Source: Solirubrobacteraceae bacterium
GTDB taxonomy: Bacteria; Actinomycetota; Thermoleophilia; Solirubrobacterales; Solirubrobacteraceae
Length of the DNA: 9,769 nucleotides
Reading direction: 5' to 3'
Assembly: GCA_025935735.1 (NCBI GenBank)
Contig: JAICUS010000188.1
Span: forward strand, 1-9,769
Part shown: piece after piece, positions 1-8,600 of the stretch
Layout of the letters: each line of letters begins with the position of its first letter
Numbering within the stretch: the first letter of the stretch is position 1
The notes under the pieces: model-generated
The model's database searches: none
What the model was told of the DNA's origin: nothing
Seen by the model: the letters and a program-made list of their open reading frames with translations, nothing else
Position numbers and translations under genes: made by a program

Positions 1-844
1 GGCCGCCGGCGCCGCCGTTGACGACCTCCCCGTCAAGCGTGCGACCCGTGACGGCGCTGACCGGATTGTCGAACACCTCCGGCCCACCGGCCGCCAGGGC
101 CGGAGTGCTCACCGCGCCGCCGCCGCCGCAGTCGGGCTGAGAGCCGCCGGGGCCGCCCAGCGAGTTCCCCATCGACCCGAAGTCGCCCTCGCAGGAGTTG
201 CCGCCGCCGTGGCCCGAGCCACCGAGCGTGTGCGCGGAGAGACCGATGGCCCCGAAGCCCTGGTTGCCCGGGTTGCCGTCGCGGCCGATGTGCGACCCGT
301 CGCCCAGCGTGAGCGTCCCGGACACGAACAGGCGGTAGCCGTTGGTGTTCAGGTCCGCGCCCGCCGGCAGGGTGAGATCGTGGAAGTAGGCGTCGCCGAA
401 GAGGATCGAGGAAGAGCCGAGCACGGGATCGTTCGTGCCGACGCCGAAGAAGCCGTTCAGGCCGACGCCGGGCGCGCCGGGCAGGCCGGTCCGCCCCGTC
501 GCCCCCGTGTCGCCCTTCGGGCCCGTAGCCCCGGTGTCGCCCTTTGGGCCCGCCGGCCCGGTGTCGCCCTTCGCGCCCGCGGGGCCGGTGTCGCCCTTCG
601 GGCCCTGTGCGCCGGGCGTCCCGCGGACGTCGCCCTGGATGGTCTTCGGGATCACGCCGCGGGCAAGGTCGCGCGCTCGCAGCGAGTGGTCTTTCACCTT
701 GGCGGAGGTGACCGCGCCCTTGCGCAGTTGTCTGCTGCCGACGCTGTTGCGCGGCAGCGTGGCCGCCGCGTAGGCGCCGCCGCCGAGGGCGATGAACAGC
801 GCAAGCGCCGATGTGACGTTCGCGAACGACAGGTGCCTGCGCAT
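1..844 (-). CDS. Collagen-like exported surface protein with Gly-rich beta-structured tail (3' end outside window)
   Basis: 281 codons can be read from the ATG at 844 to the window edge with no stop, so the C-terminus is missing. Residues 1-28 form an export signal or N-terminal anchor: Arg-2/3, a hydrophobic run, then GGGAYAAA. Residues 30-60 carry the motif PRNSVGSRQLRKGAV followed by a basic stretch, which I know from many Thermoleophilia exported proteins. About 17 Gly-X-Y triplets follow (residues 75-128, mostly GPKGDT/GPAG), enough for a short collagen-like triple-helix stalk. From residue 130 the sequence becomes beta-rich (LTLPAGADLNTNGYRLFVSG) and then Gly-rich, like the beta-helical or glycine-rich tips of phage tail fibres and surface proteins. 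Two Cys (218, 239) flank a Gly-rich loop. The start is supported by GGAGAAGGG at 852-860, 7 nt before the ATG. A trimeric cell-surface fibre is likely; its binding target is unknown. Confidence 0.85.
   Translation of the reverse strand, partial: MRRHLSFANVTSALALFIALGGGAYAAATLPRNSVGSRQLRKGAVTSAKVKDHSLRARDLARGVIPKTIQGDVRGTPGAQGPKGDTGPAGAKGDTGPAGPKGDTGATGPKGDTGATGRTGLPGAPGVGLNGFFGVGTNDPVLGSSSILFGDAYFHDLTLPAGADLNTNGYRLFVSGTLTLGDGSHIGRDGNPGNQGFGAIGLSAHTLGGSGHGGGNSCEGDFGSMGNSLGGPGGSQPDCGGGGAVSTPALAAGGPEVFDNPVSAVTGRTLDGEVVNGGAGG
507..614 (-). repeat. Four tandem 27-bp repeats encoding the collagen-like stalk
   Basis: Four consecutive 27-bp units start at 507, 534, 561 and 588, each opening with GTGTCGCCCTT on the plus strand. 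Read on the minus strand, each encodes nine residues, i.e. three Gly-X-Y triplets around GPKGDT or GAKGDT. The units differ at several bases, so they are not a fresh duplication. They are close enough in sequence for slippage or unequal exchange to change stalk length. Confidence 0.8.
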
Positions 845-890
845 TTTGAATCCCTTCTCCGGGCGGGGCGGGGCGCGACCGTACCCGGCA

Positions 891-924
891 CCGGCTCGCC
901 ACGGCAAGCGCCGTTGCGCGCCGG
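891..924 (-). terminator. Strong GC hairpin after the 155-aa gene; probable U-less terminator
   Basis: An imperfect inverted repeat pairs 891-905 with 910-924: 13 of 15 positions pair, with mismatches at 896/919 and 900/915 and a 4-nt loop (906-909). In the minus direction it begins 18 nt after the TGA at 943-945. There is no T-tract after it, which is common for high-GC actinobacterial hairpin terminators. The following bases up to the collagen-like gene's ribosome binding site (852-860) would then hold that gene's own promoter, although I see no clear -35/-10 pair there. Confidence 0.5.
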
Positions 925-942
925 ATGACAAGTGCCGTCGCT

Positions 943-1410
943 TCAGGCGGGGTCGAGCGCGGCCGTCGCCTCACGGGCCGCGTCGGCCAGCCGCGCGCCT
1001 CCGTGCTCGGCGTACAGCGCGCCGAGGCCGTCGCGCAGCAGCTCGCGCGCGAGGGCGACGCCGCGGGCCTCGACCGCGCCGCGCCGCTGCAGCCGCTCGG
1101 CCAGCGCGATCAGCTCCGGCGCCGCGTGCGCCACCTGGAGGCCGCGCGGCCACGCCGGCGCCGTGGAGCGCCCCTGCGTGGCGTCGACCATGCCGACCAG
1201 CGTGCGGGCGATCCGCCGCCGCGTGGCCGGCGCGATCAGCCGGCGCGCATGGAGCATCAGCGCCACCTCGGCCTCCGGCGCCACGCCGGCGGCCAGCGCC
1301 TCGTCCAGCTCCGCGCCGTGGAGCCGCGCGGCGACCCGCTCGCGCCAGCTCACCTCGCGTAGGACGGCCCCGGGTCGGGTGGGATCGATCTCGAGCAGCG
1401 CGACGGTCAT
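943..1410 (-). CDS. Conserved-looking small cytoplasmic protein of unknown function (155 aa)
   Basis: The product is 155 residues, with no signal peptide and no membrane segment. It opens MTVALLEIDPTRPGAVLREV, then WRERVAARL, and continues as Ala/Arg/Leu-rich amphipathic helices to the end, with only a short Pro/Gly-containing break near residues 80-92. I do not recognise a Pfam family or any catalytic motif. The opening resembles small hypothetical proteins I associate with Solirubrobacterales, but this is an impression from memory. The start is the weak point: there is no Shine-Dalgarno, and a strong hairpin ends 2 nt before the ATG, so translation may be leaderless or the start may lie elsewhere (GTG at codon 20 is the next candidate). 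The helical, Arg/Ala-rich composition would suit a small helical-bundle protein, but no function is assigned. Confidence 0.7.
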   Translation of the reverse strand: MTVALLEIDPTRPGAVLREVSWRERVAARLHGAELDEALAAGVAPEAEVALMLHARRLIAPATRRRIARTLVGMVDATQGRSTAPAWPRGLQVAHAAPELIALAERLQRRGAVEARGVALARELLRDGLGALYAEHGGARLADAAREATAALDPA

Positions 1411-1412
1411 AG

Positions 1413-1443
1413 GGGCGAGTGTGCCGCTACGGCACCCTCGCCC
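1413..1443 (-). terminator. Near-perfect 14-position hairpin after the phytase-like gene; probable U-less terminator
   Basis: Bases 1413-1426 pair with 1430-1443 around a 3-nt loop (1427-1429). Thirteen of 14 positions pair; the only mismatch is 1420/1436. On the minus strand it lies 28 nt after the TAA at 1472-1474 and ends 2 nt before the ATG (1408-1410) of the next gene. It lacks a T-tract. Its placement matches the hairpin after the next gene (891-924), which supports a terminator role. Because it abuts a start codon, it could instead be a leader structure that controls translation. Confidence 0.5.
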
Positions 1444-1471
1444 ACATCAGGCATCCGCCCCGACTTACGCC

Positions 1472-2599
1472 TTACCAGTGCTGGTGGCGTCCCCCCACCG
1501 CGAACAGCAGGAACTGCGTGAACTGGCTCGCGGCGAAGTTGTTGTCGCTGACCAGCACGAGCGACTGGCGGCCGTCGGGCAGCCGCGGGCCGAACGTGAT
1601 CCCCTCGACGTTGTCCAGCGGGATGCCGAGGTCGTCGAGATTGAGGATCAGCCGCTTGCGGGCGAAGCGGACCCGGTCGAGCTTGCGGGCCAGGCTGAAC
1701 GCGCCATTGACGTTCGTCGCGCCGTCCAGCGAGACCGCGTAGAGCTTGATCTTGTTGCCGGTGCCCGGCGCGCCGACCGAGAACGAGCGCTCCATGAGGA
1801 TCAGGTGGTCGTCGTCGAGCGGCAGGATGTCGTCGATGCCATTGACCGAGAACTGCGTCGCCGGGACCGGCGGCTCGGCCACGGGGTCGGTCTCGTAGAC
1901 GAACTGGCGGTCGAGCCGGCCGCTGCGCAGGTCGTAGCGCATGATCCGCGAGGGGCTGCCGTTGGCGATCGTCGCCGCCGGGCCGTCCTGGTAGAGCGCG
2001 TTCTCCGTGGCGGTGAAGACGTGGCGGCAGTCCGGCGTGACGCCGGCGGTCTCGAACGCCAGGTTCGGCCGCACGCCGCTCGACTTGTCGGCGGTCGGCA
2101 GGAAGGGCGAGGGAACGTCGAAGTCGCGCAGGAAGCGGCCCCCGAGCGTGTACTGGCGCACGAACGGCGCGATCAGCCGGTCGCTGAAGCCCTCGGAGGT
2201 GATCACGAGCCGGCGGTCGCAGGTGAGCCCGAGTCCCTCGGGGTCCAGGCTCTGCGGCGGGTAGGGGTTGCCGTCGGGCGCGAGCAGCGTGGTGACGTCG
2301 CGGAAGCTGACGTCCGAGTCGTCCAGCGTGCCGTGGCGCAGATCGAGGGCGATCGTGTAGTAGCGCGCGGGCTGGAACTGGCTCGGGTCGTCGGAGATCG
2401 AGTAGTAGACGCCGCGGGCGCGGTCATAGGCGATCGACGACAGGCCGCCGACCGTGGTGCCCTGGAACATCGTCCCGGTCGGGACGATCGCCTGCCCGCG
2501 GAAGTCCAGGTGCGGGAACGCACCGCCGTGGGCCAGCGCCGGCGTCGCGGTCAGCCCGAGCGCGAGCGCGGCGACGACGGCGACGAGGCTTCTTCTCAT
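1472..2599 (-). CDS. Exported esterase-like / phytase-like beta-propeller protein
   Basis: The product is 375 aa. Residues 1-23 are a clear Sec signal peptide (MRRS, hydrophobic core, cleavage after ATPALA). The mature part matches the 'esterase-like activity of phytase' family (PF13449 type) along its full length. Recognisable motifs are GGLSSIAYD (51-59), SLDPEGLGL (117-125), the RPN...ETAGVTPD block (177-190), VNGIDDILPLDDDHLILMER (252-271), NVEGITFGPRLPDGRQSLVL (330-349) and SDNNF (351-355). The acidic clusters fit the metal-binding pattern of this propeller family. Family members are extracellular, and some are proposed to hydrolyse phosphate esters, but the substrate is generally unproven. 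The start is well supported: AGGAGG at 2606-2611 sits 6 nt before the ATG. The next upstream gene diverges, so this gene has its own promoter; a U-less hairpin follows its stop. An extracellular phosphate-scavenging role is inferred from family only. Confidence 0.88.
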   Translation of the reverse strand: MRRSLVAVVAALALGLTATPALAHGGAFPHLDFRGQAIVPTGTMFQGTTVGGLSSIAYDRARGVYYSISDDPSQFQPARYYTIALDLRHGTLDDSDVSFRDVTTLLAPDGNPYPPQSLDPEGLGLTCDRRLVITSEGFSDRLIAPFVRQYTLGGRFLRDFDVPSPFLPTADKSSGVRPNLAFETAGVTPDCRHVFTATENALYQDGPAATIANGSPSRIMRYDLRSGRLDRQFVYETDPVAEPPVPATQFSVNGIDDILPLDDDHLILMERSFSVGAPGTGNKIKLYAVSLDGATNVNGAFSLARKLDRVRFARKRLILNLDDLGIPLDNVEGITFGPRLPDGRQSLVLVSDNNFAASQFTQFLLFAVGGRHQHW

Positions 2600-2695
2600 G
2601 CTCCCCCTCCTCGATGGACCCGCCGATCCTATAGACCTGGCCGAATGAGGAGTTGACCCGCTTAACGGTGCGGTAAAGGATGCGCCCGCAACCAT
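2600..2695. promoter_or_regulatory. Divergent promoter region between the phytase-like and RHS genes
   Basis: This 96-bp gap separates two genes transcribed away from each other, so both promoters should lie here. For the minus gene, a TATAGG hexamer (2628-2633) could be a -10, but no convincing -35 is seen; its ribosome binding site AGGAGG is at 2606-2611. For the plus gene, TTGACC (2653-2658) is a plausible -35, with AAGGAT (2676-2681, 17-bp spacing) or TAAAGG (2674-2679) as the -10. That would put the RNA start within about 10 nt of the ATG at 2696, a near-leaderless message, which fits the absence of a well-spaced Shine-Dalgarno. The region is noticeably less GC-rich than its surroundings. 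The exact hexamers are uncertain. Confidence 0.4.
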
Positions 2696-5600
2696 ATGAA
2701 CCCGCCCCGCCTCCATGTCCGCGGGCGACTCGTGCTCGCGGCCACGCTGGCTTGCGCGTTCGCCCTGCCCTCCCCCGCCCTCGCCGCCAGGCCGCGCCCG
2801 AACCTGGTCGTGGCCAAGCTCCACGTGCCGGCGACGCTCACCCGCGGCGCCACCGCCTCCGCGTCCGACACGACCGCCGACAAGGGCCGGGCCAAGGCGG
2901 GGAAGTCGGTCACCGTCTACCTGCTGTCGGCCAACGCGAAGCGCGACAGGCACGACCTCGTGCTGGGCAAGCGGACCGTGGGCGCGCTGAAGCCGCGCCA
3001 GAAGAAGGCCGGCAGGGTGAAGCTCGCGGTCCCCGCCGGCGCCCCGGTCGGCCCCACCTTCGTGCTGGCCTGCGCGGACGGGACGGGCAAGGTCAAGGAG
3101 TCCAAGGAGTCCGACAACTGCAAGCGCTCGCCGCGGGTGACCGTGGTGGCGGGCGCGTTCGGCCAGCCGGCGCCCACGCCCACGCCGGGCACGCCCACGC
3201 CGCTGCCGGCCGCGCCGGCCGCGACGCCCACCGCCACCCCGACGGCCACGCCCACGGCCACCCCGACCGCCACGCCCACGGCCACGCCGACCGCCACGCC
3301 CGGCGGCCCCGTCGACACCACGCCGCCGCCGCCCGCCCAGGACGTCGCGCCGCCCATCCCGGCCGGCGACGCCCAGCCGCTGGCCGACACGACGAAGTTC
3401 CTCTACAGTGGCGCCAGCCCGACCCAGCGCGACGTCGATCCCGGGGCGATCAAGGCCACCCGCGCCGCCGTCGTCCGCGGCCGCGTGCTCGATGCCGACG
3501 GGCACCCGCTCGCCGGCGTCGTCGTGCGCCCGCTCGACCACGCGGAGCTCGGCTACACCGCCACCCGCGCCGACGGCAGCTACGACATCGCGGTCAACGG
3601 CGGCGGCGACCTCACGCTCGACTTCGCCAAGGACGGCTTCCTCGAGCTCCAGCGCGGCGAGACGATCCCCTGGCAGGACTTCACCGACCTGCCGGACGTG
3701 ACGCTGACCCCGCTCGACGGCCACGTCAACCCGATCGCCGGCGACGCCGGCGCCGTCCAGGTCGCGCAGGGCGCGCAGGTGACCGACGGCGACGGCACCC
3801 GCCGGGCGACGCTGATGTTCGACCCCGGCACCGACGCGACGATGACGCTGCCCGACGGCACGACCAAGGCCTTGAGCGACATGCACGTGCGCGCCACCGA
3901 GTTCACCGTGGGCGACGACGGCCTCTCGCAGATGCCGGGCGAGCTGCCGGACACGAGCGCCTACACCTACGCCGTCGACTACACCGTCGACGAGGCCGAC
4001 AAGGCCGACGCCACCAAGGTCAGCTTCGACAAGCCGGTGGCCACCTACGTCGACGACTTCCTCGGCTTCCCGGCCGGCACGCCCGTCCCCGCCGCCTACT
4101 ACGACACCGCCAAGGCCGCCTGGGTGCCCGCCGACAACGGCGTCGTCATCCAGGTCCTCTCCGTCGCCGGCGGGACCGCGACCCTCGACGTCGACGGCGA
4201 CGGCCAGGCCGACGGCGGCGACAAGCTGGCCGCGCTGGGGATCGACGCGGCCGAGCTGCAGAAGCTGGCCGCGGAATACCCCGCGGGCAAGATGCTCTGG
4301 CGCGTCCCGGTCACCCACTTCACGGCCTGGGACTACAACTGGCCCTACGGCTGCGAGGCGAGCTGCCCGCCGCCCCACAACCCCGAGCCGCCGCCGCCCT
4401 ACTGCAAGGAGTGCCACGCCAAGGGCTCCATCGTCGGCGAGCTCAACCAGACGCTGGGCGAGGCCGTCCAGGTCCCCGGCACGAACTTCACGCTGCACTA
4501 CACGACCGAGCGCGCGCCCGGCTACAAGGAGTCGCGCACGCTGCGCATCCCGGTGACCGGCGGCTCGGTGCCCGGCCTGCTGCGCGGAGTCAACCTCACC
4601 GTCACCGTCGCGGGGCAGGAGTACCACCGCTCGTTCGGTCCGCAGGCCAACCTCACTGACACGTTCACGTGGGACGGCAAGGACGCCTACGGGCGCCCGG
4701 TCGACGGCCAGCAGATGGCCACGGTGAGCATCGGCTACGTCTACGACGCCGTCTACCTGGAGCCGGTGCGCTTCCAGCGCTCGTTCGCCCAGTTCGGCAA
4801 CTCGCCGCTCAGCGCCGACCACGCGCGCCAGCAGTTCAGCGTCTCCCAGAGCTACCAGCGGCCGCTGGGCGGGATGAGCGCGACCTCCGACGGGCTCGGC
4901 GGCTGGACGCTCGACGTCCACCAGGCCTATGACCCGCAGGGCAAGGAGCTGTGGCTGGGCGACGGCACCGAGCGCAGCTCGGAGGCGCTGAAGGCCGAGA
5001 TCCACACCGTGGCCGGCTTCGACTTCTCCGCCTTCTACAACGGCGGCGAGCCGACCGAGGCCCAGCTGGACGACCCCGGCCGCGTGCGCGGCGTGGCGGC
5101 CGCGCCCGACGGCTCGGTCTACCTGGCCGAGACGTCGCGCAACCGCGTCGTCAAGGTGACCCCGGCCGGCGACGTGGTCGACGTGGCCGGCGGCGGCGAC
5201 CCGGACGACGGGGTGGGCGACGGCCTCCCCGCCACCCAGGCGCGGCTCTCCGGCCCGAGCGACGTGGCGCTGGCCGCCGACGGGACGCTCTACGTCTCCG
5301 ACACCGGCAACGCCCGCGTCCGCGCGGTGGGGACGGACGGGCGCATCCGCACCGTGGCCGGCGGCGGCCGGCCGGGCGAGCTGGGCGACGACGGCCCGGC
5401 CGCCCAAGCCACGCTCGACTCGCCGCGGGGGATCGCGCTGGCCTCCGACGGGACGCTGTACATCGCCGACTCCGGACACGGCAGCGTGCGCCGGGTCACC
5501 CCGGACGGCCACGTCAACTCGGCGGCCACCGCGCTCGAGGAGCCCGTGGACGTCGCGGCCGGCCCCGACGGCACGCTCTACATCGCCGACGCCACCGCGC

Positions 5601-8600
5601 ACCGCGTGCTCGCGGTGGCGCCCGACGGGACGAGCTCGACGCTGGCCGGCGACGGCGACCCGGGCGCCTCGGGCGACGGCGGCCCGGCCACCGACGCGGC
5701 CATCGGCGATCCGTACGGCGTGACCGTGTCCCGCCAGGGCGTCGTCTACGTGTCCGACCGCGCGCACCACCAGGTCCGGCGCGTCGACGCGCAGGGCGTC
5801 ATCAGCCGCTACGCGGGCACCGGCACGGCCGGCCGCGACGGCGCGGGCGGCGCGCCGGGTGCGGCCCAGCTGCAGTTCCCGGAGGGCCTGAGCGTCGGCC
5901 CGGACGGCGCGCTGTACATCGCCGACACCGGCAACCACCTGGTCGAGCGGGCGGCGCCGAGCCTGCCCGGCTTCACCGACGCCGGCTTCAGCATCCCCTC
6001 CGACGACGGCGAGCAGGTCTACGTGTTCGACTCCAACGGCCGCCAGCAATACACGCTGGACGGCTGGACCGGAAAGCCGCTGCTGACGTTCGCCTACGAC
6101 CAGAAGGGCCGGCTCGCGACGGTCACCGACGGCGACGGCAACGTCACGGCGATCCAGCGCGCGGCCGACGGCACGCCGACGGCGATCGTGGCCGACGGCG
6201 AGACGACGCAGTTGACCGTCGACGGCGCCGGGCGCCTGGCCTCGATCCGGGCCCCCGGCGGCGCCGGGTGGCAGATGACCTACACCGGCGACGGGCTGCT
6301 GGAGAGCTTCACCACCCCGACGGGCGACACCTCGCGCTTCGAGTACGACGCGCTCGGCCGGCTGGCCAAGGACACCAACCCGCTCGGCCACGCGACGACG
6401 TTCGCCCGCAGCGAGCTGGGCGACGGCATGCAGGTCACCGCGACCTCGCCGCTCGGGCTGGTCACCCGCTACGAGGCGCACCGCTCGTCCGACGGCACGA
6501 CGACGATGACCGGTACCGGGCCCGGCGGGCTGAGCACGTCGAGCGTCGAGCGCCCCGACGGCACGTCGGTCACCACGGCGCCGGACGGCTCGACCGCGAC
6601 GGTCGAGCTCAAGCCCGACCCGCGCTGGGGCATGCTCGCGCCCTACGAGTCGAAGGTGACCGTGAAGACGCCCGCCGGACGGACGCGCACGGTGGAGCAG
6701 GACCGCCGGGCCACGCTCACCCAGGCCGGCGACCCGTTCTCCATCGGCCAGCTCGAGCTCGACGGCACGGTGGACGGCCAGGGCACGTCGCGCCTCGTCT
6801 ACGACGGCGCCACCCGCACGGCCACGCTGACCTCGGCCGAGGACCGCAAGCTCACCACGGTCTACGACGCCACCCGGCGGCCGGTGTCCCAGGCGCTGGA
6901 CGGCGCGGCCACGCCGGTGACGATCGACCGCGACACGCACGGGCGGACGACCAAGGTCACCCAGGGCCCGCGGTCGGTGACCTACCACTACGACGACGCC
7001 GGGCACCCGCTGCGGATCACCTCCGAGACCGACGCCGCGGGCCACACGACCGCGCTGCGCTACAGCGCGGCGGGCCGGGTCGACCAGGTCACGCTGCCGG
7101 GCGGGCAGAAGATCGGCACGCCGACCGACGCCGCCGGCCGCACGTCCGGCTACGGCATGCCGGGCGGCGGCACCTGGACGGTCGGCCGCGACAAGGCGGG
7201 CCAGGTGACCGCGCTCGGGCTGCCCGGCGGCGGCGCCTACACCGGCACCTACGACGACGACGGCGACCCGCTGACGCTCACGCTCCCCGGCGGCCGCACC
7301 GCCACCGCGAGCTACGACGCCGGCGGCCGGCTGAGCTCGGTGGTGACCAGGGACGGCGGCGCGACCGACGGCGAGACCGAGCTGCACTACGCGCCGGGCG
7401 ATGCCACCGACCGCGTCACCCAGGCGGTCCGCCGCACGGGCGGCCACGCCGACGAGCGCGACCAGACGTGGGACGGCCCGCTGCTCACCGGCTACGCCGC
7501 CGGCGACGAGGGCGCCGCCCCGGAGGGCGCCTACGCCTACGCGTTCGACGACGCGCTCGCACTCGAGTCGCTGGACCTGACCGTGGGCGGCACGACCTAC
7601 CAGACCGACCTGCAGCGCGACCAGGACGGCATGGTCACGCAGCTCGGGCCGTTCACGCTCGAGCGCGACGCCGCCGGCGGCCAGGTGTCGAAGATCACCA
7701 ACGACGGCGGCGCGCTGAACGAGACGCTGACCTACGACGACGAGGCCGGCGGCAAGACCCGCACGCTCTCGGTCAACGGCCACCAGGCGTACGCCGCGAG
7801 CTACGCCTACGACGACTCCGGCCGGCTCTCGCAGAAGGTCGAGACGATCGCCGGCACAGACCACACCTACGCCTACGGCTATGACGCCGACGGCCGGCTG
7901 ACCTCGGTCGAGCGCGACGGCACGGAGATCGAGCGCTACGGCTACGACGCGGACGGCAACCGCACCTCGCCGTCGGCCACCTACGACGCGCAGGACCGCC
8001 TCCAGCAGCTCGGCGGCACGGCCTACACATTCGACGCCGACGGGATGCTCAGCGCCCGCGGCAACGACCGCTTCCACTTCTCCTCCAAGGGCGAGCTGCA
8101 GAGCGCGACGGCCGGCGGCACGACGGTGTCCTACGCCTACGACTCCAGCGGCCGGCGGACGGCGCGCTTCGTGGGCGGGCAGCGCACCGACTACTTCTAC
8201 GGCGACCCCGACCGGCCGTTCCTGGTCACCGCGTCCCGCGCCCCGGACGGGACGGTCACGCTCTACTACTACGACGCGGACGACCTGCTGTTCGCGCTCC
8301 AGCGCGGCGCGCAGCGCTACTTCGTGGCCACCGACCAGGTGGGCACGCCGCGGGTGGTCACCGACGCGTCGGGCGCCGTGGTGGAGACCCGCGACTACGA
8401 CGCCTACGGGCAGCTGCTCAGCGACTCCGCCCGGGGCTTCGGGCTGGAGATCGGCTTCGCCGGCGGCCTGACGGACTCCGTCACGGGGCTCGTGCGCTTC
8501 GGGCGGCGCGACTACGACCCGGCCGCGGGCCGCTTCGTCACCCGCGACCCGCTCTTCCAGGAGGGCGGGCTGAACCTCTACGAGTACGCGTCCGGCGGCC

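Noticed and set aside
507..614. CRISPR-like array
   Set aside because: The 27-bp repeats are directly abutting with no spacers and encode collagen triplets in frame.
33..974. 313-codon minus-strand frame over the collagen-like gene
   Set aside because: Arg/Gly-rich shadow in another frame. The collagen-like frame starting at 844 has a ribosome binding site, an export signal and regular Gly-X-Y repeats, and stays open to the window edge.
932..2656. 574-codon plus-strand frame across the 155-aa and phytase-like genes
   Set aside because: It is low-complexity and lies antisense to two genes with good coding evidence (signal peptide, family motifs, ribosome binding site).
2735..2760. Possible lipoprotein signal (Cys-20) in the RHS leader
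   Set aside because: The residues before Cys-20 are T-L-A, without Leu/Val at -3. A normal Sec signal with cleavage after SPALA fits better.
2680..7884. Long plus-strand frames (2680-4659 and 4951-7884) overlapping the RHS gene
   Set aside because: Their products are Arg/Pro/Gly-rich without domains. The RHS frame carries all recognisable motifs continuously from 2696 to 9037.
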